Source: Psychromonas algicola
GTDB taxonomy: Bacteria > Pseudomonadota > Gammaproteobacteria > Enterobacterales > Psychromonadaceae
Length of the DNA stretch: 64,000 nt
NCBI RefSeq assembly: GCF_004378355.1
Contig: NZ_SNUB01000003.1
Span: 118,302 to 182,301, forward strand
Direction: 5' to 3'
Position 1 is the first letter of the stretch. Each line of letters opens with the position of its first letter. Shown here one piece after another: positions 24,751 through 33,729 of this stretch. The notes under the pieces are model-generated. The model did no database searches. It was given only the letters and a program-made list of their open reading frames with translations, and was not told the DNA's origin. The position numbers were made by a program, and so were the translations under genes.

Positions 24751-25701
24751 TTAGTGCTTGTTTTTATTTTTCTTGTAACGTTTACGTCGCGCTGCTTTCA
24801 CTTCAATTTTATTTAAACGTTGCGCTTCTATGAGTGCTGCGGCTTCTACTTTCTCAACGGCTGCCATCTCTGGTGTTTCAATACTTAATGGACCTAACGC
24901 ACCTGAGCGTAATTCATTGAGTAAAATAGTCGATACTTTATAAATATCAAAATGACCACCTGCACGTAACGCGCCACGACGTTTAGCAATTAATTCCATT
25001 AATTCATGGTCAGAGGTTGGCGTTTCTTCAAACTCATAACGTGCTTGTAAGCGTGGTAAATAATGTTTAATCAAATAATCTGCAGCGTAATAGGCAATAT
25101 CTTCATACTCAATCGCCGTATCTTTGATCGCGCCTGTCACCGCTAAACGGTAACCTGAGTGGGCGTTTTCAATCTTAGGCCATAAAAATCCCGGTGTATC
25201 AGATAACATAATGCCACTCGGTAAACGGATACGTTGTTGGTTTTTAGTCACCGCTGGCTCATTACCTGTTTTAGCGATAATACGATCCGCTAAAATGTTG
25301 ATAATAGTCGATTTACCTACATTCGGAATCCCCATGATCATCGCGCGGATCTGTTTATCTTGTCCTAATCGGTTAGGTAACATTTTTTCACAAAGCTTAG
25401 TAATTTGATGTACTTGCTCTGGCTTGCTTGTCGTGATCGCCAAGGCTTTCATATCTTGCTCTTGCTCAAAATAATCAATCCATAATTTAGTGATGTCTGG
25501 ATCCGCTAAATCAGATTTATTAAGCACTTTAATACAAGGTGTTTTTTCACGAATAGCGGCGATCAGTGGATTTTCACTACTGTAAGGAATACGCGCATCG
25601 ACAACTTCAATGATGATATCAACCTGTGGTAACACTTCTAATATTTGTTTATGGGCTTTGTGCATGTGACCGGGAAACCACTGGATATTCGCTTTACTCA
25701 T
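24751..25701 (-). CDS. ylqF: Ribosome biogenesis GTPase YlqF/RbgA
   Basis: 316-aa circularly permuted GTPase. Motif order is G4 NKSD (LNKSDLADP), G5 TTSKP, G1 GIPNVGKST, then G3 DTPG (SDTPGFLWP), the permuted order that defines the family. Acts in late maturation of the large ribosomal subunit. C-terminal ANTAR-like helical region followed by a very basic tail (KAARRKRYKKNKNKH) suited to rRNA contact. Monocistronic here. Confidence 0.95.
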   Translation of the reverse strand: MSKANIQWFPGHMHKAHKQILEVLPQVDIIIEVVDARIPYSSENPLIAAIREKTPCIKVLNKSDLADPDITKLWIDYFEQEQDMKALAITTSKPEQVHQITKLCEKMLPNRLGQDKQIRAMIMGIPNVGKSTIINILADRIIAKTGNEPAVTKNQQRIRLPSGIMLSDTPGFLWPKIENAHSGYRLAVTGAIKDTAIEYEDIAYYAADYLIKHYLPRLQARYEFEETPTSDHELMELIAKRRGALRAGGHFDIYKVSTILLNELRSGALGPLSIETPEMAAVEKVEAAALIEAQRLNKIEVKAARRKRYKKNKNKH

Positions 25702-25863
25702 TTTATTGCCTTTAATTTTTTACTTTGATGACTGTGAGCAGTCTTATGCGCGGTATTTTAACTGATGATGAAGGAGATAGACATTAATGTTTTTAAGGTG
25801 TTTACCTTGAATGTTAGCTCGTCTGCGCTCGTTGGGGCTGTTTGGTATTTATTAGCTTTGGTT

Positions 25864-26127
25864 TCGCCCTGTCGGCGATACCCTTTCTTTTGCCAGAAAA
25901 GAAAGGGTACAAAGAAACTGGCCACCGAATCGCTTTCTGATCCAAAAAATGCAGAACTTTCTTAACGCACCAGTTCATACGACACGTCCGTGTGTCGGAT
26001 GAACTTACAGCAAACGTCCTGTTTGCTGTTGCTGAAAGTTATCCATTATTTGGGAAAGCTCAACGGCGGGGATATCGTAGCCGTATTGAGTGTTGTTTAA
26101 TTCCATATTTCTGTCGTAAATACGGAA
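25864..26127. repeat. Multi-hairpin element
   Basis: Five stem-loops in series: TCGCC/GGCGA (25864-25878); ACCCTTTCTTTT and its complement around GCCAG (25880-25908, 12 bp perfect); GTTCAT.CGACAC/GTGTCG.ATGAAC (25973-26004); ACAGCAAAC/GTTTGCTGT (26007-26029); and TTCC.TATTT/AAATA.GGAA (26101-26127). No real coding signal. Likely a repetitive intergenic element seen in related genomes; a mobile or processed RNA nature is inference. Confidence 0.65.
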
Positions 26128-26307
26128 TCTTTTCGTTTATCTACATGATAAAGGTTTTATCTTTTTCTTTAATTAATTGATTTAATGTTTTATTACGCTA
26201 TCGTAAGGTAAATTTTTTAAAATTAAACTATTTCGCCTTTCCACCGTAAATGCGGAATAAATCGGCTTAGTTAGGCTGTTAGTTACTAGTGAGATATTTG
26301 AGACTAC

Positions 26308-27066
26308 ATGATAAATCCTTGGGTTAGATATGACGATGTTGAAGAAAAAAGAGATGGATATTATGTCTCGTATAGCCCTGTCTTTACCGATCAAGAATTT
26401 GCGATAGTAAAGGTCTATATTTACGACTCAAATCTATCGAGTAAGATCAAAAATATTGCAGAGTCAGAGTTAAAATATTGGGCTTTGAAATACCCGACTC
26501 CCATCATGTTAATGATTGATAATAAAACGGATGAAGAGTGGCGTACGAAAGATAAATTAGGTCATAATTTTTTGCTTGGCTATCCAAAGCTTGAAAAAGT
26601 AATCTTACATTGGGATAAATACCCTGAAAGTGAAGAACCTGATATAGATCTTTCAAAAGAGAGCTTAGCTAAGATTTACTCAGGGTTAAATTTTTCCACA
26701 TACGAAGAGGTTGTAGCTAAACAAAAAACAGAGGCTAGAGGCAGAAAGCTGCTGTTACTCATTTTAACATTATGGGTTTGTGTTATACCTGCATTAATAG
26801 CATTTCTTGGTTGGTCTAATCCTATTGTTTCATTATTAGCGCTTGCATACAGTTGGTATGTTGCATTTAGTAAAGCACTAGAACTTTGGGGTCGTAAGAA
26901 AAAATCAGAAAAAGAATTAGCTAAAGACAAAGAGGAATTAGCTAAAAATCATCACCACTATCATTGCCAGCTTAACCCTGAAGCGTTTCTTAGGTTAAAA
27001 AATGAAAATTTCAAAAAAGAGCGCTTGGAAAAAGAAAAACTTAAAATCGACAGTATGCGCAATTAA
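26308..27066 (+). CDS. Hypothetical membrane protein with basic C-terminal tail
   Basis: 252 aa, not recognised. A soluble N-terminal domain of about 145 residues, two adjacent hydrophobic helices (LLLLILTLWVCVIPALIAFL and IVSLLALAYSWYVAF), then a long charged tail of Lys/Glu with a His-rich patch (NHHHYHC). The topology puts both soluble parts on the same side. A dispersed repeat begins 18 bp after its stop. Function unknown; its company suggests an accessory gene. Confidence 0.65.
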   Translation: MINPWVRYDDVEEKRDGYYVSYSPVFTDQEFAIVKVYIYDSNLSSKIKNIAESELKYWALKYPTPIMLMIDNKTDEEWRTKDKLGHNFLLGYPKLEKVILHWDKYPESEEPDIDLSKESLAKIYSGLNFSTYEEVVAKQKTEARGRKLLLLILTLWVCVIPALIAFLGWSNPIVSLLALAYSWYVAFSKALELWGRKKKSEKELAKDKEELAKNHHHYHCQLNPEAFLRLKNENFKKERLEKEKLKIDSMRN

Positions 27067-27083
27067 CAAGCTGTTAAACAATG

Positions 27084-27160
27084 CAAGTTGTGGACACCCG
27101 TTAGTTGGTTACAATAAAATCAAACAAGTAAGTTGTGGATACCCAATCATTTAACTAAAT
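27084..27160 (+). repeat. Dispersed repeat, copies R2 and R3 (partial)
   Basis: R2 (27084-27127) has AAGTTGTGGACACCCGTTAG and CAATAAAATCA; R3 (27130-27160) restarts with AAGTTGTGGATACCCAATCA. Both lack the GGTTAAGG half. Confidence 0.7.
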
Positions 27161-27171
27161 AATATCGCAAA

Positions 27172-27255
27172 TAAGTTGTGAGTTCTCATTTGTTTTTTGA
27201 TAATAAAATCATGTGGTTAAGGTTTTAAGTGATTGGTGTCCTGTAATTATTTATA
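27172..27255 (+). repeat. Dispersed repeat, copy R4
   Basis: Full-length copy: AAGTTGTGAGTTCTCATT, AATAAAATCATGTGG, TTAAGGTTTTAAGTGATTGG and CTGTAATTATT. Confidence 0.75.
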
Positions 27256-27310
27256 ACAATCGCAAGCACGCTCGCCCGCAAGCGTAAATTAACGGCTATC
27301 CAAGTTTGTT

Positions 27311-27400
27311 ATGGAAAAACAGCGAGAAAAAGCTCGACTTGAAGCAAGTGCATATGAAAAAATTGTTGCATTTTTTAGTGTAAATAAATTTAAGGAATAA
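27311..27400 (+). pseudogene. 29-codon coding remnant
   Basis: ATG 27311 to TAA 27398 encodes a Lys/Glu-rich 29-residue peptide resembling a C-terminal tail. It follows repeat R4 without a ribosome site. Probably the 3' end of a lost gene. Confidence 0.35.
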
Positions 27401-27405
27401 AATAT

Positions 27406-27843
27406 TTGATTCAAAAAAAACCAATACATTCGGCAATGGCTACACTCAATTTATTAACTGGTCTAATTTTCTTTTTTGGCATTTTTTGTGCCTATGTATT
27501 TTTCACGAGTAATGGAGGAAGAAGTATGGCTATAGCAGCTATAGCTGTTATTGGATTAATATCATTAGCCACTTTACCATTGTTCCTTCATGGCCTCTTA
27601 TTCCGAATACATTTGAATAGTTTTTATAAAATGAATGAAGTGTTGACGCTAATTATGATTGCAGAATTGTTGTTTATCTATTTTAGTACGCAGGGATTTT
27701 TCGATATTTTCTATAATAATGACCCTTATGAATTGTCTGAGTTTATTGTTTTTTTGCTGATGCTATCTTACTTAATCGTTCAATTTTTTATTTTCTCTGG
27801 CGTATTAAAGTCTTCTATCGGATCAGTTTTTAAGTCAAAATAA
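27406..27843 (+). CDS. Four-helix hypothetical membrane protein
   Basis: 145 aa, four hydrophobic helices (about 14-35, 42-65, 80-100, 115-140), not recognised. TTG start with AAGGAA about ten bases upstream. Repeat R5 begins 25 bp after its stop, the same arrangement as its neighbours. Confidence 0.55.
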   Translation: MIQKKPIHSAMATLNLLTGLIFFFGIFCAYVFFTSNGGRSMAIAAIAVIGLISLATLPLFLHGLLFRIHLNSFYKMNEVLTLIMIAELLFIYFSTQGFFDIFYNNDPYELSEFIVFLLMLSYLIVQFFIFSGVLKSSIGSVFKSK

Positions 27844-27867
27844 TTATATTATTTATATCTCAATAAG

Positions 27868-27955
27868 TAAGTCGTGGATACCTATTAGTTCATTGCAATA
27901 AAATCAGGTGGTTAAGGTTTAAAGTGATTGGGTGTTCTGTAACTATTATTTGTAA
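27868..27955 (+). repeat. Dispersed repeat, copy R5
   Basis: AAGTCGTGGATACCTATTAG, CAATAAAATCAGGTGG, TTAAGGTTTAAAGTGATTGG and CTGTAAC. Good match to R1 and R4 over its whole length. Confidence 0.75.
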
Positions 27956-28099
27956 CTATTTAATTTTTTTAGATCCTTTTATGGGTTCCAAATGCATTAC
28001 TCAATACATTAAAATTGGTTAGAATGCATTACAGGTGCTCGATTTTTAGTTATTTTTTGCTGTAGGAGTCATTCTACAGCCTCATTAGGTTTACACTGT

Positions 28100-28423
28100 A
28101 TGACTTGCCAATATTTAAAATTAAGCGACGATTTTATATGGATAAATATCGATCAACAGTTCTCTGAAGAAAAGTTTTTAAGTGTTTTAGAAAGACATTC
28201 AGAGCTCAAAATTCTAGATAAAAAAACAACTTATAGCGCAATTGGCCCCTTGGAGCTGGAACGTGAAATTTCGACCAATCTTGGGGTAATAAATATAAAA
28301 AGTGTGTTTGAAGGATATGAAGAGGACTGTGGAACAAGCATTTCGTCTACCAGTAAAACGCTAATGGCTAATGTTTTTTCAGCTTTGGATAAATCAGATA
28401 CTATTGTTGAAGGTCAAACCTAA
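28100..28423 (+). CDS. Small hypothetical protein
   Basis: 107-aa soluble acidic protein (IWINIDQQFSEEKFLSVLERHSELKIL...), not recognised. It has no signal peptide. Size and acidity would fit an immunity or antitoxin protein, but nothing specific supports that. A partial dispersed repeat starts seven bases after the stop. Confidence 0.5.
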   Translation: MTCQYLKLSDDFIWINIDQQFSEEKFLSVLERHSELKILDKKTTYSAIGPLELEREISTNLGVINIKSVFEGYEEDCGTSISSTSKTLMANVFSALDKSDTIVEGQT

Positions 28424-28429
28424 CAAATA

Positions 28430-28466
28430 AAAAGTTGCTGGCACCCATTTATTGTTCATCAAAATA
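28430..28466 (+). repeat. Dispersed repeat, copy R6 (partial)
   Basis: AAAGTTGCTGGCACCCATTT and TTCATCAAAATA match the first half of the repeat. The gap to 28681 otherwise shows no gene. Confidence 0.5.
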
Positions 28467-28681
28467 TAGAGGGTGATATTTTCTTCCCTCAAATTCCCAA
28501 AATAATTACTGTAATGTATTTGAACAGCACTTCACCTCAAACCTAGATTACACTTATCGTATTTGGCAGAAATTGGACTGAAGGAAATAGATTCATTTAC
28601 TTTAAAGAAGATTGTTAACACTTAAACCTTGAATTCATTAATTTCTGCGTTTTTTAATTTTTAATAGGCTACTGACTGTAC

Positions 28682-29269
28682 ATGGAATTCCTTTACGTTC
28701 TTATCATTGTTTTATCGCCTGTCTTGCCATGGGTTTTTCTTTTTTTACTTGTTCGATATTTTTATAAAAAAGTACCTAGACCATATCTTTTGCCAATGGG
28801 GTTCTTTCTCGTTATTTCCCTTATCTATATTTATGAGCTGTACCATAAAGAATTGCTTTTTGAGTCAGTGCCTTATGGATTAATACCTGAAAAAATTATT
28901 TACAGCAATGAGGATTATAGTGGCTTTACTCCAAGTGGAAGAGAGTCTGGTGTTAGAATATTTCGAATTGCTGAAATGACAAAAGACGGGAAGTCACTTG
29001 AAACGTTAGCTGAAACTTTTTCTAAAACCCCTGTTATAGAAACCGCTGATTGGGGGCTACAGATGGGAGACTGGGTACCAAGTAATACTGAGCTTGATAT
29101 TGACGATTTTATATGTAGATATGCTTTTTGTCTTGACCTTAGGCCTGATGTATTAAAATTGTTGAATGAAATGATTAATGAACCTGGTCATTTTTATTCT
29201 CTTGGCCGATATTCTTTAGTTATTTTAAGTCCGAGTAAAAAGTTATTTATCTATGTTTATGCTGATTAA
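28682..29269 (+). CDS. Hypothetical membrane protein
   Basis: 195 aa with two N-terminal hydrophobic helices (about 4-25 and 37-52) and a soluble C-terminal domain with a CRYAFC cysteine pair. Not recognised. Weak ribosome site. The 284 bp after it (29270-29553) are A/T-rich with no gene; TAAACCTTGAA occurs both before (28621) and after (29290) the gene. Confidence 0.5.
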   Translation: MEFLYVLIIVLSPVLPWVFLFLLVRYFYKKVPRPYLLPMGFFLVISLIYIYELYHKELLFESVPYGLIPEKIIYSNEDYSGFTPSGRESGVRIFRIAEMTKDGKSLETLAETFSKTPVIETADWGLQMGDWVPSNTELDIDDFICRYAFCLDLRPDVLKLLNEMINEPGHFYSLGRYSLVILSPSKKLFIYVYAD

Positions 29270-29553
29270 TAAATGGAAGTTTTTATATCTAAACCTTGAA
29301 CGTATCAATATCAAAGGGTAATTAAACTTTTCCATAAAAATAATGACGGTTAATTTTACATTTTGCCAATAACTTCACAACGGGAAATTCCTCTTAATTA
29401 TAAAATAATTAATTCTGGTATATCTTTTTCCAGATTAAATATTACGTAGGTTTTATTCTGTTCGCTTTATAGAAATAACCGCAGGCAATGTTATTTTCTA
29501 TTTTAAAAACTTTAACTTAAACCTACTACCTCAAAACAACATGGATGTATGAA

Positions 29554-29991
29554 ATGAAAACACCTTTATTTTTTATTACTGTTTTAACGCTAGTTTTCAG
29601 TTCTGTAGTGAGCGCTAAAAGTATTGATTCATTAGCTGAGTATGAAACCGACCTAGTCGCTTGTTTAAGTACAGCTAAAGCTAGTAAAGTATGTTTGACA
29701 AAGCTTAGTGGAGAATACTTTTATACTGAGGGGACGCTTGAAAAGGGTATCGATACTATCGTTAATAGCTATTTAACTTGGATTGGTGAAAATAGTGTTT
29801 TTCATGTTTATAAAGTGAATGATATTCATAAAGGGGACTTTCAGGTTAAGCAGGATTTTATAGTTGAAAATACTAAAGGTAATCTTTTTGTTGTTAGTAT
29901 TTCTTATAGGAAGAAGTTAGGCATGTGGCAGCTCAATAACATTACTGTTTCAAGTAAAAAGAATAAAATTTCAGAAATTTTAAGTCTTTAA
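29554..29991 (+). CDS. Small secreted hypothetical protein
   Basis: About 145 aa with a clear signal peptide (MKTPLFFITVLTLVFSSVVSA). The mature part has a Cys pair (VACLSTAKASKVCL) and a beta-rich C-terminal half (FIVENTKGNLFVVSISYRKKLGMWQLNNITV) that resembles an NTF2-like fold by eye. I choose the ATG at 29554, nine bases after GGA. Exported function unknown. Confidence 0.6.
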   Translation: MKTPLFFITVLTLVFSSVVSAKSIDSLAEYETDLVACLSTAKASKVCLTKLSGEYFYTEGTLEKGIDTIVNSYLTWIGENSVFHVYKVNDIHKGDFQVKQDFIVENTKGNLFVVSISYRKKLGMWQLNNITVSSKKNKISEILSL

Positions 29992-30067
29992 ATTAAGTTT
30001 TATTGTTTTTAAATCCTATGAATATTCAGGAATATATTTTATGTTTTTAGTTTAATGAGGCTTTAAA

Positions 30068-30349
30068 GTGGAAATAAAACCAATACATAAAGCTAGTTGC
30101 CATTGTTGCTTCATTTTATTAGGAAATTTAAGGGTAATGAAGTGTGAATATAGCCTGTCGTTGTATTAATTTAATACGATGACAGCGAAGCGTTATTTCT
30201 GTGGAACCTGTGGTATTTATACATATCACCAAAGACGTTCTAAGCCTCACCAGTTTACAATCAATGTTGCTTGTTTATATGGAGGTAATGCCTGTGAACT
30301 TGAACCCGTAAAATTTATGATAGAACACATCATCTCAAATACACTATAA
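30068..30349 (+). pseudogene. Decayed GFA/CENP-V-family gene
   Basis: One frame gives KASCHC near its start and, after a TAA at 30167, FNTMTAKRYFCGTCGIYTYH and QRRSKPHQF, then a normal stop at 30347. KASCHC and YFCGTCGIYTHH-type segments are the two zinc-binding ends of glutathione-dependent formaldehyde-activating (GFA) family proteins. The TAA falls where LYQFNT is expected, so it looks like a CAA-to-TAA change, and the middle of the protein is deleted. Confidence 0.7.
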
Positions 30350-30439
30350 AGCTATAACAATATCATTGTCGTTTACGAATAAAATGAAGTGTATTTAGTG
30401 ATAAATGTAATTGGTAGAAAGAAGTGTTTGATTGGAGAT

Positions 30440-30475
30440 GATGGTTTTTTATCAGCATGCTAATAAAAAACCATC
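30440..30475 (-). terminator. Inverted repeats downstream of the alginate lyase gene
   Basis: A perfect 13-bp stem (GATGGTTTTTTAT and complement) with a ten-base loop. A second shorter stem AATAAGC/GCTTATT (30482-30507) lies against the stop codon. Probable transcription end for the minus-strand gene. Confidence 0.6.
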
Positions 30476-30505
30476 CTAGACAATAAGCTTAAAAAATTAG
30501 GCTTA

Positions 30506-31549
30506 TTATTTACTTAACTCTAAAGCTGAGAACGTTGCGCTGTTGTAGTCGCCATTAGCTTTATCTGTTTTAAAGTCGCCTGTACCTGCACAACCAGGAC
30601 CCCAAACTGGGTGCGCTTCTTGAACACTACATTGGCCGTATACACCTGCTTTGTAGTAGAAAGAGTCTTGTGCGTAACCTGTTGCAGAATCTTTAGCATC
30701 AACCCCTTTGCTTAAGTCTATTTCATACTTAACCGTATCGTGTTTTGCTGTTTCAAATGTTAGTGACATGATTGTGCCTTTAACATCTACTTTGTAACTA
30801 AACTCTTCACCTAGTGCAATACCTGCGTTACCTGGTTCATTTGGGTTTTCCCAAGTGTTTCCCCATACTGGATAAGCAATATCTGCACGGTTTGGATCTT
30901 TCTTTTCTAAGTTACGTTCGTATGTCCAAAAAACTGATCCCATTTTATGCTCTGGGAATTTTTTGTAGAAGATTTTAAGTGGCTCGTTACCGTGGCCATA
31001 ACCTGTTTTTGCTTTAATTTGTGCTTTATCTTTATCTGCATGAATTTGACCTACCACGACAGAATGCGCTGGGAATTTTTCTGGGTATTTTGCATGTTCA
31101 GAAACATGGTTCACTTTTAATGTTGCTGATAATACGCCACCGACGCTACCATATTGGTCTGCATCTGGATGGCTTGCAAGTACCCAGTTATTTTTAGGTG
31201 CGTGTGTATCAATAGAGAAGTCTGCACCACGTAACATTTGACGTAATTCAGAGCGTGCATTTTTTGAGTTTTTAGTTGTGATCGCTTTGTTTTGTACTTC
31301 AAAAACCATGTTGCCATCTTTATCTACATGAAAAAAATCTTCATGCGAATAGCTCATCATTGCTACGCCTTCGATTTCATCAACACGTCCATCTTGGTTG
31401 ATATCGGCAGGAATGGTGATTTTCCAGTTCTTCATATCAAATTTATCAGCAGGAACAGGATATGAAACGCCATTATTAGCCACATCTGCTAACACAGTTA
31501 ATGGTAGGGACAATAATAGTGAACTGGTGATGATATTTAACTTTTTCAT
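30506..31549 (-). CDS. Secreted alginate lyase, polysaccharide lyase family 7
   Basis: 347 aa with a signal peptide (to about residue 21). PL7 catalytic regions are all present: RSELRQM (99-105), QIH (168-170) and YYKAGVYGQC (298-307). Cleaves alginate by beta-elimination; Ile in QIH is usually linked to polyG or mixed-block preference (family knowledge). Residues 49-60 form an EF-hand-like loop (D49, N51, D53, R55, D57, E60), an unusual calcium-site candidate. Stands alone, not in a polysaccharide utilisation operon. Confidence 0.93.
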   Translation of the reverse strand: MKKLNIITSSLLLSLPLTVLADVANNGVSYPVPADKFDMKNWKITIPADINQDGRVDEIEGVAMMSYSHEDFFHVDKDGNMVFEVQNKAITTKNSKNARSELRQMLRGADFSIDTHAPKNNWVLASHPDADQYGSVGGVLSATLKVNHVSEHAKYPEKFPAHSVVVGQIHADKDKAQIKAKTGYGHGNEPLKIFYKKFPEHKMGSVFWTYERNLEKKDPNRADIAYPVWGNTWENPNEPGNAGIALGEEFSYKVDVKGTIMSLTFETAKHDTVKYEIDLSKGVDAKDSATGYAQDSFYYKAGVYGQCSVQEAHPVWGPGCAGTGDFKTDKANGDYNSATFSALELSK

Positions 31550-31568
31550 TTTTACCTCTTATGTAATA

Positions 31569-31589
31569 TTTGTCTTATTGTCAGACAAA
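31569..31589. promoter_or_regulatory. Candidate operator upstream of the alginate lyase gene
   Basis: TTTGTCT and AGACAAA, a perfect 7-bp inverted repeat spaced by seven bases, about 20 bp before the start codon; a nested TTGTC-A-GACAA palindrome lies inside. TTGTC/GACAA elements suit GntR-type repressors (inference). The rest of 31590-31948 is A/T-rich with no gene. Confidence 0.45.
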
Positions 31590-31948
31590 CTAATTGTTCG
31601 ACATAATAGGGATACAATCATTTAAAGGAATGCAATAAAAGGCAATTTGTTTGTTTGATCACAATTCAAAATCTAATTTTATTAGCTAGATCATATATTT
31701 AGACTTCTTGATTTTTATTAACCAAGTCATTGAAAAGTAAAGTTCTAAGCGTTTTTAAATGATTTTAAAAGAATAGGAAATAGGGAGGGGGAGGTTTAAC
31801 TAAGCTTTCTTTATTGATTTGAAAGGACTAAATGAATACAAGATAGTGCATAGATATTTAATTAACCTTATTTTTTTAATGAAAAACAAGAGTTTTTTGA
31901 AATAAGTGACTAAACTTTAAATTCTAACTATTTGATTATTGGTGACAT

Positions 31949-33602
31949 ATGAAAAAATTGTTAAGTAAGATCATTCCATCGCATATCACCATTAAACTAT
32001 CTTTGCTTGTTTCCTCGTTTGTTATCGTAGCTTTTACCACGCTTGAAACCTACAATTTTTTACATGCTAAGTCAGAAATTACACAAAAAATAAATACTGA
32101 ACAATACGCTCAAGCAAAATTTATTGCTAAAGATATTAAAGAAAAAAATAATTGACCGAGTTAGGTTTCTCAATGGGTTAGCTAATATTATTGCGTCAGA
32201 AAAAATACAATCAGAAGCTTTATTATTAGAAACAATAAAAAGTCACCTTAATCTTACTACTATTTTTCCCCAGGGATTTGCAGTATTTCGTCCCGAAGGT
32301 GTTGGGGTTTTTGCAGAGCATCCAACTATCATTGGTAGAAACGAATTTTCATTTGCAGAATCAGAATGGTTTATTAAAGCTAAAAATAGTCAAACTGTGA
32401 TTATTGGCACTCCTAATATTTCTAAAGTGAATGGTAAATTATTGATGCCTATTGCAAAGGCGATTAGGAATGAAAATGGTGAAGTAATAGGGGTGCTTGC
32501 TTCACCTGTTTTCTTAGATGATCCAGGGCTTATGGATTATGTTTATGATGAAAATCATAGGCAACAAGGTGATATTTTAGTTATTTCAAGAGAGAAAGGC
32601 ATTTTTATAGGCTCTAGTAACCGAGCTTATTTATTAAAGCCAACACCGGCATCAGGAGAGAATAAATTTCACGATGCAGTTATGAATGGTTTTAATGGTT
32701 ACGATGAATCTATTATTAATGGTAATCAAGTTATGTTAACCGCAGCGGCTGATGTTGATTTTCCTGATTGGTTTGTTGTTGTTAGAACGCCTATCGAAGA
32801 TGCATATGAAGATTTATACGAGCAATTATACTCAACTATTGTTAACGGTTTATTAGTTAGCTTGATCGCACTTATAACCATCACTCTTACTTTATACCTC
32901 TTTTTTAGACCACTTAGAAAAGCAGCAAGCTCTGTTAAAGAAATGGTTGAAAATACCCACCCACTAACTCAAATAAAAATTTACAAGGACGATGAAATTG
33001 GTGATTTGATTGCTGGTTTTAATTTATTGATTGAAATGGTTAACGAACGGAATTTAAACCTTAAAAAAGCAAATATTGTCCTTGAGTCATTATCACAAAC
33101 TGACGGATTAACTGGAGCTGCTAATCGACGTTACTTTGATGAAACTCTTCAACACGCTTGGCGTGTTCAAACTCGTCACCAACAACCTTTAACTCTTTTG
33201 CTGATCGATATAGATTATTTCAAAAAGTATAACGATACATATGGCCACACAGCGGGCGACGATTGTTTGAAAAATGTCACTAAGGCAATACAAGGCGTGA
33301 TTAATCGCCCCACGGATTTCTTTGCTCGTTATGGCGGGGAAGAGTTTGTGATCTTATTACAAGGAGACCTTAAAGAAGGAAGTCTTGTTGCTGAAAAAGC
33401 ACGTCTAGCTGTGAGTGATTTACAGATAGATCATACGGGCTCTACTTGTAAATATCTCACTATTAGCTTAGGTGTTACATCTGTTATTCCTCAACTTCAT
33501 CAAGATCCTGTTGATTTAATTAAACAAGCCGATCAAGCTTTATATCAAAGTAAAGCAAATGGTAGGAACCGTTATGAGTTGTATGAAAATATAAAACATT
33601 AA
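31949..33602 (+). pseudogene. Membrane diguanylate cyclase (cache-GGDEF) with a one-base frameshift
   Basis: Two overlapping frames make one protein of about 550 residues: an N-terminal helix, a periplasmic cache-like sensor domain, a second helix (about 32845-32905), a HAMP-like linker, and a GGDEF domain with active-site RYGGEEF. RPTD five residues upstream is the inhibitory I-site. The frames meet at a run of seven A (32142-32148); six A would restore one frame. A true mutation, a phase-variable tract or a sequencing error are all possible. Confidence 0.85.
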
Positions 33603-33729
33603 TTTTTTTGTTATTTGTTCTTTTCTCTGAAATTAATACTTCTCTCTTATCTTTTCATGATCTTGAAATTTTTTATGCCTGACTTTGTTCTTGTTAATGA
33701 GTTATGGATAATAAAAATTGGAGAATCGA

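Noticed and set aside
25765..26180. Two small plus-strand frames of 66 and 62 residues
   Set aside because: They run through the five hairpins of a repetitive element and show no protein-like pattern.
20103..28466. Dispersed repeats as integron attC sites
   Set aside because: They follow genes as attC does, but lack paired RYYYAAC/GTTRRRY cores and the folded arms seen at 61893 and 62898.
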